From positions 150,407,890-150,471,889 of the forward strand of contig CAXKWD010000009.1 in assembly GCA_964059195.1 (NCBI GenBank): DNA of 64,000 nucleotides, read 5' to 3'. The notes under the pieces were generated by a model that saw only the letters and a list, made by a program, of their open reading frames with translations, searched no databases and had not been told where the DNA came from. Within the stretch, counting starts at the first letter, position 1, and each line of letters begins with the position of its first letter. Source of the DNA: Ectobius pallidus. Lineage: Eukaryota; Arthropoda; Insecta; Blattodea; Ectobiidae. This document shows positions 22,991 to 32,684 of this stretch, piece after piece. A program made the translations under genes and the position numbers.

Positions 22991-23325
22991 CACACCTTTG
23001 AAATGAAGATCTATACTGTACTATGTGTCACATGCAATGTACACCAAAGCACGGATAACTTTGAGAAAGCGTAACCGGAGTTCAAATTAATTCACACAAT
23101 GTTACTAACCAAAATCTTTTATTTTAAGACTGAGCATTTAAACTTATTTTTGTTAGTATTTAAAAAATGAAATGTCTGGAAGAGGGACAATAACTTAGTA
23201 AGATTTATAACATAGCTGCATTATTCTGCTTAATTTGGTTCAGTATCTTAACTTTAAGCCTTCTTTTCATTTTTCCAGAAGATAGAGAAATAGGACAAAA
23301 TCAACTTAAAGTTTGAGTTACTCAC

Positions 23326-23502
23326 GGGACAAGAGATCCCGAGGGATAGATGAGGTCTCCTATGACTAGAGTGTCCACCGTTTCCAGCGACACTTTGCGG
23401 GAGTCCAGCTGCTTGAGTGCAATGAAGTCGTACTTGACAGTGATGAGGACGTTGGAAGTCAAGATTATCAGCCGCTCCTTCTCCGTGTCCCACAAACTGA
23501 TT
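23326..23502 (-). CDS. TPRG1L: TPRG1L-like, coding exon 3
   Basis: Acceptor GTGACAG precedes 23502 and donor GTGAGT follows 23326. Two bases from exon 2 (GA) plus A start the exon with Glu. The 59-residue peptide has SLWDTEKERLIILTSNVLIT, VKYDFIALKQLDSRKVSLET and VDTLVIGDLIYPSGSLV. This is the most conserved piece of the hSac2-type domain in TPRG1L (the NEKERLLLLT...KYDFI region). Both reverse-strand frames overlapping it are shadows. Confidence 0.9.
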
Positions 23503-24248
23503 CTGTCACACAAACAACATCTATCTTGTATACTAAATAAACTTAGAATTTCTGAAATTTAAAATACACATTCTTTTTACTAAACAGAATGTTTAAATAT
23601 TACTACTCAATGGAATTTATGAAATTAGCAGGTGCCCGTGGATTCGCCCATGATAATTAATTGAAAAATAAACAATTAAGAGTGTAATAATTATTAAAAC
23701 ATTATATTTATTAACACTTGCACGCGAATCATTCATAAATTAAACCATTAATAATTAATGAAACAGCTAAAATTCCGGCTTTAGAGTACATTCCACGATT
23801 AGAAAGCGCCGCCTATGAAAATGATCTGAGATTTAATCATGCAGTTCCAAAGCTAACTGTGAACACTGATAATACCACTGCCTTCTAGACTGTATTATTC
23901 TTGTGTAATTCTCGAGGCGACGGTGCATAATACATATCGTTTCTCAACTGTTTGTTGACAGATGAATATGATGTGAATTTTATTTGAAAAATTAAGTGTA
24001 ATTTTCAGATATTACATAATTTTTCAAGGGAAGGGGTGGTTTGTTTGGATTTTTATTGTCCGCGATACTTCCAGGGTTAAACTATCAATTATAGCTTGGC
24101 CCGCCATTACAAAATTGACTCCAGGATTTTTAAGAAATTTACATTGGCAATTTATTAAAAATGTTTGTGGTTCAGAGCTTTGAAAATTGTAAGTGAAAAT
24201 AAAATTAGAATACTGTATTTGTTTATTGTGTTCATTTCACTCAGGCCT

Positions 24249-24936
24249 TCTATATTAATAAAAGGAAGTGTCTGTCCTCCGTCTGTCTGTCTGTCTGTCT
24301 GTCTGTCCGCGATGCCCAGCGAAATCTACTGAACGCAGAGATCTGAAATTTTATACATAGGTGGACTAAAGGGTCGGAATGTGCACCTCGAAGCCGGAAT
24401 TTTAATTTTCGCTTTAGTTCGTGAGTTATGAGTGAAAAACGGGCAGAAAACGTGTATTTATTCCGTTTTCGAAGCATGAGTTTTCAGTAATACAAATCAA
24501 TTACACTAGGCTTTGGCTATTTTTGTCAAACCTTCGACATAAAAGCATCGCGATCTCTTGAATGTTGTAGCTCACGCTGGTCGATTCATTTGTTTTAATG
24601 TCAAGGCACGCAAACATAATGTGAAATTTTCAACCTATACCGAAGAGGATTATTATTATTATTATTATTGTTATTGTTATTATTATTATTATTATTATAG
24701 GGATAATCAATATTAGCCTAAATATGGTCAAACGTTGTCGATTTGGACGAAACTCACTATACAGGGGTTTTCTGGGCCAAGGAACTTGAATCTGAGGTCG
24801 CTTTTACCAGGTGACGCTATCTAATCGTGATATATAGTCCACATGATTTAGGTGTTAATATAATGATTTAACTATTATGCTCTTAATTTTTAATTTTTGA
24901 AATAATTATCGCGGGAAAAGCCGCAGGCACATGCCA
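24249..24936 (+). mobile_element. Non-autonomous Helitron, upstream member of tandem pair
   Basis: Starts with TCTATATTAATAAAAGGAAG followed by a (CTGT)n run, a typical Helitron 5' end. Near the 3' end GCGGGAAAAGCCGC forms a hairpin, then GGCACATGCCA. The final CTAG is altered to CCA, where the next copy begins with TCTTAAAAT. No Rep/helicase coding is present. Confidence 0.7.
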
Positions 24937-25548
24937 TCTTAAAATAATAAAAGGACGTGTTTGTCTATCTGTCCACGATGCCCAGCGAAATCTACTGAAC
25001 GCAGAGATCTGAAATTTTAAACATAGATGGGCTGAAAGGTGGGCGAATGCACATCGAAGCCGGATTTTTAATTTTAGCTTTCGTTCGCGAGTTGTGAGTG
25101 AAAAACTGGCAGAAAACGTGATTTTAGCGCTGTCGAAGCATCAGATTTCAGTAATACATTTCAATGTCAAATCAATTGCAGTTGGCTTTGGCTATTTTTG
25201 TCATACCGTGGTAATAAAAGCATCACGATCGCTTTGTAAGCCCACGCTGGTCGATTCATTTGTTTAGAATGTCAAGGCCCGTAGACATATGAAATTTTCA
25301 ACCTACACGGAAGAGGGATAGGTCTAAATATGGTCAAACATTGTTCGATTTGGACGAAACTCACTGTACAGGGGTATTCTGGGCCAAGGAAATCGAATCT
25401 GAGGTCGCTTTTACCAGGCGACGCTATCTAATCGTGGTATGTAGTCCACGTGATTTAGGTGTTAATAAATATAATGATTTAACTATTATGCTCTTAATTT
25501 TTAATTTTTGAAATAATTATCGCGGGCGAAGCCGCAGGCACATGCTAG
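24937..25548 (+). mobile_element. Non-autonomous Helitron, downstream member
   Basis: Starts TCTTAAAATAATAAAAGGAC and shares nearly the whole body with the preceding copy (CGATGCCCAGCGAAATCTAC, TTTACCAGGYGACGCTATCT). The 3' end has the perfect hairpin GCGGGCGAAGCCGC, an 8-10 nt spacer and CTAG followed by T, as expected for Helitrons. Confidence 0.75.
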
Positions 25549-25950
25549 TATATAATAAAGAAACAATTTTCCTAATTTTGTACTCTTCATGAAAGTTTAG
25601 ACTGCGAGAGACGAACATCGTCGAGTATACCCGATGTTTCACGAAGAGAGGGAGCGAGTGAGCATGCTATTTAGGGCCGTTGAATTGTATAAAAGTAGAT
25701 GTACGTTGACTCATTTCATAGGACAATTAATGAGTTCTACTGTAAATATTCCCGATAACATCATAATCATAAACAAGGTGTTGTGATGACAAGTTAGCTG
25801 CAAATTGTGGCACAGACTGTACTTCATGAAATGAGGGTAGTGGGAAGCCAGGTACAGGTATACAAGGGGAAAAGAAAGGAATGTTGGGTTCTTTAATGCA
25901 AAAGGAGTTTGAAAAGAGGATAAGATATTTATCTCCCTAATCACCACTAA

Positions 25951-26235
25951 TCTATATATATATAAAAATGAATGTATATGTGTGTCTGTCCTTTATATGC
26001 ATTACTACACCATTCATCCGATCGCCATGAAACTTTGGGCAATTGTTGAGTACACTCCCGCGCAGATTTCTGGCATAGTACATTTTTAATTTTAGCTTTC
26101 GTTCGCGAGTTAAGAGCAAAAAACAGGAAGACATGCATTTTTTGCGCTTTTTAAGCATTGGTTCTCAGTAATACATTTCAGTTGTCATATCAGTTGCAGT
26201 TGGCTTTGCCTAATTCTGTCATACAATGTATGCGT
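25951..26235 (+). mobile_element. Truncated Helitron relative
   Basis: TCTATATATATATAAAAATG is a related 5' end. ATTTTAGCTTTCGTTCGCGA and CAGTTGGCTTTGCC are shared with the tandem pair. The 3' hairpin and CTAG are absent. Confidence 0.6.
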
Positions 26236-27051
26236 ATAAAACTAAATGTAACTTACACAAGAAATTAAAACCCTAAGAATTACACACAGCACGTTTTAAT
26301 GTGGGATCATTAACAAATTTAAGCTTCTTAAAAGATAAATGATACGTGACGGACGGGACATATCCAACAACTGTATTCCATAAAATTATTTTCAACACCT
26401 TTGAGACAGAAAACCCTAAACAGAACTACAGTAGAACAAAAAAAGACACTTCAGTGAAAGACCAGTGTACAAAAAATAGTCAACAGATTAAATTACACAA
26501 CAGAAACACAGTCTACTTTAAAGGTCATCCAGTGCCAACCTGACAACCTACTATGTACCACTACCACCCAATGACTGCTATTTTCCTAAGTCGATGGTGA
26601 TAAACTAAAGAAAAAAAAGATTGTAGAAAGTTTCTTACCCTTTACATGCAATTTCAATATCTTAGGATTTCACTACAGCTGCTCACAGCAATGATTTCAA
26701 GATTTTTAAATTTCGCTCATAGGCTCGCTCACTCATGGAATGCATAAATGCTTATCAAACTTTCCCAAGAAATTGTGGTCTAAAACTCAACAGTTTCTTA
26801 AATATGGTCTATTAATTCCATCTGGCACTTCGTTATATCAGTTTACTTGATTTTATTACTGTTCATTTTTGTATTCTTTAACAGAGGAACATGTGTGACT
26901 ACATTTTCCCAAAGAGCCACACATGTAGGCTATAATCATTTAATGTTGTAATAACTGTAAATTTACATAGGGCTATGCCTAGTTCTTTATTACTATGAAA
27001 TGTTAAATTTTACCTCTTTCTCTAAATTCACGAGGTTGGCATTACACTTAC

Positions 27052-27262
27052 TCTGTGAGCAGCCACGATCCCAGCACTTCTCCGTCATTCTCCGAATTGA
27101 CCAGGTTGGCAATACACTCCTGAACAGCTTTTTCGACCAGTCCATCTCTGAACACGAAGAAGTCCCTTGCCTGATCTTCTTCCAGAATGGGGTTCTGACA
27201 TAATGCAGTGCTCGTCTTTGGTGTATCACTATTGGATCTCGTTCGCCGAAATTTCTCAGAAA
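27052..27262 (-). CDS. TPRG1L: TPRG1L-like, coding exon 2
   Basis: Acceptor TTTGCAG precedes 27262 and donor GTAAGT follows 27052. With one base from exon 1 the frame is open across the whole exon. It encodes a basic, Ser/Thr-rich linker (RRTRSNSDTPK) and then the start of the domain: DFFVFRDGLVEKAVQECIAN, LVNSENDGEVLGSWLLTE. The FF.FR.G.(L/V)E.AV pattern and GSWLLTE are hallmarks of the TPRG1 family. The acceptor was chosen because it alone satisfies the exon 1 phase. Confidence 0.85.
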
Positions 27263-27419
27263 CTGCAAATTCACATCACCTCACATAAAAAAATTAGCCT
27301 AGTTGATATCAACCAAAAAATTTACAGAATTTTTATTATCATTATTATTTATCATCAGTATTATTATTATTATTCATTAAGAACTAACACTTTTCAAAAA
27401 TAGAAAAGAATAATAAACC

Positions 27420-27592
27420 TATAGATTGTATAAGACAGGGAGACCAAAGGGAAGAGACCACTTGGAAGACCTACACGTAGGTGGGAGGACAATATTAGGA
27501 TAGATTTAAGGAAAGTAGGATTTGCAAGGGATGACTGGATGGAGTTAGCACAGAATAGGGTTGAATGGCGGGCTCAGGTAAGTACCTGACTG
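27420..27592 (+). mobile_element. RTE-like LINE tail fragment
   Basis: Frames read RPKGRDHLEDLHVGGRTI-like and, in the coding phase, GRPTRRWEDNIRIDLRKVGF and DWMELAQNRVEWRAQV. This matches 21040-21220 and 31990-32220 but lacks the 3' terminal segment. Confidence 0.65.
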
Positions 27593-28119
27593 AAGTTGAG
27601 CCTACAGGGGTTTAGAAATGGCTTGCTGGGACCACTTAAACTCCTGTTTTGTCATCCACATGCCTGATTTTTGTGTCATCCACATGTCTCATGAAGGGGT
27701 ATGTGGATGACTCTCAAGTCATGTAGATGATAAATGTAGGATACTATTGTGTTTTCGGTGTCTGTGATCTGTACTTAAGATCTTAAAACTGATTAAATGA
27801 ATTTCTGCTTGATTCCCCCTCCCTCAAAACCATAAACACACAGTTTCGTTAAAATTACATTAAATCCGGAGTATGCACACAAATTTGCAAAATTGATGCA
27901 AAATCAACTGAAGTATGCTGAGAAAAATATGAAATCACATAAAGAAAAGCAGATTGTTGCCAAAGTTAGTCATTAATGTGGCCTTCTGCCATCCACATGT
28001 ACACGGATGTCATCCACATGGCTTTAAAAAAATAAAGAAATTAAAATAAATAAGAATATAAACATTTAAGCTCTGCTGGTGTCATATTATAATCAAGTAA
28101 CCCCTGAAGTACTTTTGTG

Positions 28120-28850
28120 ATTTTTTTGAGATTTTTTAAACAAAGTAAAAAATTTGGATTTTACACACTCCAAATTTTCCCGTATTTGAAGAATCACCCA
28201 TATATCTGTACTGCAGAATAATAAGCACCCTGCAAGCTGCCCAATTTATCCAAGCTGGAAATATTCCACCAAATTGTAGGTGTGAGTTATTAAAAATTCC
28301 TTGACAGCTGTTTTGAAAGGTTTGCTCTTTCTTTGAATACATAATAATTTAATGTTGTTTGGAAGCTTGTTATATATCTGTACTGTAGAATAATAAGCAC
28401 CCTTCTGAATGTGCTTTAACGAGTTATTTGGTCTGTGTAGATCATTCATGTTTCTGGTAGTATGTCCGTGTACACTAAAATTAGTTTGAAATTTATCAAT
28501 ATTATTCACTACATAACACATAACAGAGTATATATATTCCCCTGTAAGAGTGAGGACTTTTAATTTTTCAAATAGCGGTTTACAAGTTTCCCTTTTTTTC
28601 TTTCCACATATTATTCTTATTGCCCGCTTTTGTAATCTAAATATTTTCTCCCTATGGGAAGAGTTGCCCCAGAATATGATCCCGTACCTCATTACCGAGT
28701 GAAAATATGCAAAATATACCATAAGTAATGCATCCTGTTTTAATATATTATTCAAAATTCTTAAAGCAAAGCACGCTGAACTCAGTTTTGGACTTATCAT
28801 TTCTATGTCAGCCATTTCATAAATACGGGTGGGACATTCTGACAAATTAT
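28120..28850 (-). mobile_element. LINE ORF2 C-terminal tail
   Basis: The 199-aa minus-strand frame (28246-28845) begins inside the thumb/post-RT region: LSSACFALRILNNILKQDAL, then YFAYFHSVMRYGIIFWGNS. LQKRAIRIICGKKKRETCKP, LFEKLKVLTLTGEYIYS, HTTRN and YNKLPNNIK follow. This is CR1/Jockey-like. An approximately 30-bp piece (ATATCTGTACTGxAGAATAA) is duplicated at 28200 and 28374, so the distal end has a small internal duplication. The RT catalytic core is absent. Confidence 0.8.
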
Positions 28851-29929
28851 AGAAGCTATTTTTGTTTATTACATATCATAAATAATAAACTAGAATTGGT
28901 TCTTCACATTCTGTAAAATGTACAATGCCTTCTCCTTCACACTACATGCAAAGCATTATTTAAAATTTATTCTGAATATTTTAAATTTCTTTTTCAAAAT
29001 CTGTTACGGGTGGGACATAATTTGGACACTGATTTTAATGATGCAAAACAAAAGCTCATTTTCTATTCTGCTATTACTGTTAGGGTCTTAATGTTGTTAT
29101 TAATGAAGTTATGAGGGATTAAATACAAATTATAAACTGTTTCCAGGTTGTCAAAACATTTATTTAACTCATTAATAATAATTTAACAAAACTATCACGG
29201 TTACGGGTGGGACAAAAATTCCCTTGTTTGTTATTTTACATAGTAATTAACCACACATATTTTTTGAAGTTAATCTTATACCAAATTGTACCTTAAGATG
29301 TATATTTTCTCAAATGAAAATGGACATAGCTGATTACTCTTGACTACTTGGTATTAAAGAGTGTTAAAATCATGCTAAAAATGGCAAAAAAAAGTAACTC
29401 AATGCAATAAATAAGTAAATCAACAGATTTTACACATGAAACCACTTCAGATAGGCCTACACCTAAGTCCTTAAAATTCAGAGAATTTGAGGTTTTAAAC
29501 TTATTTTTGACCACCCAATTGCAATAATTTTATAACTTCTCTCTTTGAGGGAAAAATTCCATTATTTTATGAAATGGCTGATGTGTGTCTTCCAGTCAAG
29601 ATTTTGGTCAATTTGCAGTCCTAAAAATTTTACATTGCTAATTTCTTGTATGATTTGTGTTCCGTAAGCCGCTCAATGCCAGTAATATAGCTCACTGTTG
29701 TCGCATTACTGCACTGCACTGTGCACTATTAATTGTACCAATATGAAAAAGAACCTTGTCCCACATCAAAATTAGGGAAAAAATAGTTTTATGTCATCCA
29801 GTAGGCTCCTCCCATTAACTCTTTAATGGGATCTGCCTGGGAAGGAGGAGTTTAGGGTTTCGAATGTCTCCTCTTAGATGGCGTTGCCAGTAATACGCAA
29901 GGTGAAAATAGGAAAATTTTATTTTTCCT

Positions 29930-30115
29930 TTATTCCCATTTTGTCTTACTTTTCCTCTCTCTTCCTCCTTTTCTCTCATCTTATCCTCGCCCTACCTATC
30001 TATTTGGGACCTGTTCCTAACAGTAAATTTTTTACATCGATCCGTATTTGAATACGGGACCATTAGCCTCTTAACTAGCAGCCTTAACCAATACACCACG
30101 AGCGATTCCTGAGCG
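29930..30115 (-). mobile_element. tRNA-derived SINE, family 2
   Basis: The minus-strand head has an A box TGGTGTATTGG (30088-30098), then TTAAGGCTGCTAG and a degenerate B-box region ATTCAAATACG. The body (AGGTCCCAAATAGATAGGTA, purine-rich GGAGGAAGAGAGAGG) resembles the plus-strand copy at 31008-31190. Confidence 0.6.
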
Positions 30116-30601
30116 GTGAAGGGAGAATTCATCTATTTAAGCTTAGAGAGCACAGTAGCCTACATGAGAAATAATCGTTTTGGTGCAAGGGTCATTTTCG
30201 GAATATTTTATTTTAGTTTGTGTAAACTGAACTCCTTTAGAATAGCGTAGCCAGCAAACAGTGAGGTATGCTCAGCCATTAGCGAGCATGCCCTTCCGAG
30301 CCGCGGAAAACAGCTGGTGCAAGGGTAAAATTTCCTGTCGCAGAAGAGATTCGGCGAAAGACAAATACAAGGTGCAATTTAAGCTCCGCCCACTGGATAT
30401 TCACATTTTGTTTCTCAGCGAAGCATGGTGACAAACTATCTTTGAATATTGTCGCCGACACTCCCGACCGTACCAGATATTAAAAATTTGAGTGTGTCCC
30501 TTGTACAGAATATTAAAAATTCGAGAGTGCCCTTGTACCACATATTAAACATGCGAGAGTAAGTGCCTTGTACCCACAGGTTTGTCAGCCTGTTTATCGA
30601 A

Positions 30602-30690
30602 GAATTCGTTAGATCGTGGTATAAAAGAAAGTGCTTCACTGAGGGTGGGATATGTCTCATGCGACAATGGACCTTATATTTGGTTTTTCC
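30602..30690 (+). repeat. TATA-containing dispersed repeat, short copy
   Basis: GAATTCGTTAGATCGTGGTA-TAAAAGAAAGTGC and then GGGTGGGA and ATGCGAC match the copy at 48390-48475. TATAAAA is at 30620-30626. No adjacent gene is recognised. Confidence 0.45.
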
Positions 30691-31007
30691 CAGAAATTCA
30701 ATGCGAGACATAATAAACCTCGTGCTATTGAGAAAATAGCTCCTAAACTAACAAACTGTTCCTAACCTAACGTAACCTGTCACAAGCACCACATGGTACA
30801 ATAGTGAGGTGCACGCACAGGCTCGGAAGTGTGTGGAAGCAGCCAGCGGGCAGAGCTTGGCTGGTGTAAAACATAAATCTATATCTTGCCCAAAATTACA
30901 ATCACCAGAGACTCTTTGGCGTTACTCAGGACAACCCAACCCTTGCATCGAAACGGCTATAAAACCTTTCTAAACTCAAATATATGAATTTTCCCTTCAT
31001 CACTCAG

Positions 31008-31190
31008 CAATCACTCATGGAGTAATGGTTAAGGCTGCTAGCTATGGTGGTAATGGTCCTGGGTTTGTATACCAGTTGATGCATAAAATTTACGGTTAAG
31101 AATAAGTATGTAGGGTGAAGAGGTCAGACGAAGGAAGGGAGGAAGAAGGAGGACAAGGAAGAGGAAAAGGAAGAGAAGTAAGGAGGCATG
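31008..31190 (+). mobile_element. tRNA-derived SINE, family 2
   Basis: A box TGGAGTAATGG, GTTAAGGCTGCTAGC, weakened B box GGGTTTGTATACC, then a purine-rich body (GGAGGAAGAAGGAGGACAAG). It is inverted relative to the copy at 29930-30115. Confidence 0.55.
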
Positions 31191-31333
31191 AGGAACAACC
31201 TAATATTAATGAACTTCTTTACATCATTACCATCTGGACCATTTTTTGTGCTTAAAAAATGCGTAAACAAAATCTGCACACACATACCGTGCAGATAAAC
31301 ACAATACACGTAAAAATAATAATCACTGCTTAC

Positions 31334-31604
31334 TTCTTTTAGGAATTGAAGCTATAGGCGACACCACATCCACACCACTCGAAATAGCTGGTTTCAAACC
31401 GTTTTCGTCCTTCTTTTCTGTTGACAACAGTCTTGAGGCCTCGGGAGATAAAGGAAGTTTAGCAACTGATTCACTGTCATCACCTAAACTACTGGGACTA
31501 CATAGGTACGAATCTTGATGAATTTGTAACGTGGCTCCTTGGAAGTCTACGGCTGGTCCCTCTTCTAACAAATTATCTTCGTTTAGATCCATTTTTCGGT
31601 ACAT
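31334..31604 (-). CDS. TPRG1L: TPRG1L-like, coding exon 1 (N-terminus)
   Basis: Encodes residues 1-90 plus one base; donor GTAAGC follows 31334. The peptide is acidic and low in structure (MDLNEDNLLEEGPAVD, PSSLGDDSESVAKLPLSPEA, SGVDVVSPIASIPKR), consistent with the variable N-terminal region ahead of the conserved domain. The first ATG is 31604, and a second in-frame ATG at 31592 (MDLNED) could also be used. In total the five exons give 1002 bp and 333 aa. In vertebrates TPRG1L is a presynaptic vesicle-associated protein; that role in insects is inference. No promoter motif was found. Confidence 0.75.
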
Positions 31605-31947
31605 TGCATATATACGTAAGCGTCGTTGTTTTCAGTTCATTGCAGATATTTCACAAACAAGTTACTATTTTTTGGCTAACGCCCCCTTAGGAAAGGCGTC
31701 AAAACTAAACAAACTTATTTCGTGACACCGCCATTACGTCAAGGAGATTGTCAACACTGATGTGTTTAGTGCTACACTCTGTTGTCAATGACGAGCATTA
31801 CCATTACCCTATTTGCGGGATCTTTAAAACTACCTACAAGAGTGAAAATTAACAGAAAGCTAGCTTTGAATAATAAACATTCTTTAATTATTAACAGCAT
31901 TAGATCTTGTGCACGTTCAATCCACCACTACTTCATTATTAAGTGCC
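31605..31947. other. Region upstream of TPRG1L
   Basis: Would contain the promoter and 5' UTR of the minus-strand gene. No TATA or CpG-like feature is evident. Confidence 0.35.
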
Positions 31948-32310
31948 AGAATGGTACTTCCTAAGGGTTATTAATTCGCGAAGGATGAAATGGGCTGGAC
32001 ATATTGCACGCATGGGGGAGGAAAGACTATCTCAAAAGTATTGACTGGGAGACCCGACGGGAGAAAACCACGTGGAAGACCTAGATGTAGGTGGGAGGAC
32101 AATCTTAGAACGGATTTATGGGAAGTAGGACTTGTGTGGTATGATTGGATGGAGTTAGCACAGAATAGGATTGAATGGCGGACTCAGGTAAGCGCAACAA
32201 TGAACCTTCGGGTTCCATAAAATAGATAATATTCCTTTAGCTTGCTCAGGAATGGTCTATTGCCATTGAGTGAGTATGTATGTAAGTAAGTAAGAATGCT
32301 ACTTCCTAAG
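31948..32310 (+). mobile_element. 5'-truncated RTE-like LINE with 18-bp target duplication
   Basis: AGAATGGTACTTCCTAAG (31948-31965) and AGAATGCTACTTCCTAAG (32293-32310) flank a 327-bp body with one mismatch. The body encodes MKWAGHIARMG-type residues in broken frames. It then reads LTGRPDGRKPRGRPRCRWED and MNLRVP, and ends with TTGCTCAGGAATGGTCTATT and (GTAA)n. This fixes the 3' terminus of the family, whose other tails are at 20.8 and 27.4 kb. The host sequence on both sides resembles 22258-22320. Confidence 0.8.
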
Positions 32311-32684
32311 ATTGTACGGTTGCCAGGAAAAATGTCTGTCAGTCTGTGTCGGACGCATGTCACTCTTGCTTGGGGATACCCATTGCCCACGTGCACAGCT
32401 GCATTCAGGAATGGAGAGTTGCTGAGTCTTAGGCTCCGCGTATAAGACGAGTATAGTTTTTAAAAGCACATTTTCAGGGAAAAAACTTAGACTTATATTC
32501 GGGCCAATACGGTAGTTGATGACTTCAAAAATCGTACCCAGATAAAGAAAATTTTGGAAATATACATTTCTTAAAAACTGAATTAAATCTGCATTTCCCT
32601 TTACCCCAGAAAAATATCAGAATTTATGGAGCTGACAATGATAGTTTGTATTCTGAACATGCCTAGTGTTGCAGGTTATTATTT
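32311..32684. other. Unassigned; possible small DNA-transposon end
   Basis: ATATTCGGGCCAATACGGTA near 32492-32515 resembles ends seen in some insect DNA transposons, with a loosely inverse CGTATAAGACG at 32436. No boundary is supported. Confidence 0.3.

Larger units (their letters stand above)
17646..23325 (-). other. TPRG1L intron 3, repeat-rich
   Basis: About 5.7 kb. It contains the LINE tail at 19590-20522, the RTE tail at 20760-21290, the Harbinger-like fragment at 21439-21735 and the dispersed repeat with a nested MITE at 22258-22990. The stretches 17646-19589 and 22991-23325 show nothing further. Confidence 0.6.
23503..27051 (-). other. TPRG1L intron 2 with tandem Helitrons
   Basis: Donor GTAAGT after exon 2. 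Contains the Helitron pair (24249-25548) and a third truncated relative (25951-26235). An (ATT)n microsatellite lies near 24650-24700. No other feature was found. Confidence 0.6.
27263..31333 (-). other. TPRG1L intron 1, repeat-rich
   Basis: About 4.1 kb. Holds an RTE tail (27420-27592), a LINE tail (28120-28850, sense with the gene), repeated 12-mers and two inverted tRNA-SINEs. Other stretches, such as 29230-29900, show nothing. Confidence 0.6.

Noticed and set aside
32428..32516. Small transposon with CGTATAAGACG / ATATTCGGGCCAATACGG ends
   Set aside because: The two ends are not convincing inverted repeats, and no duplication was found.
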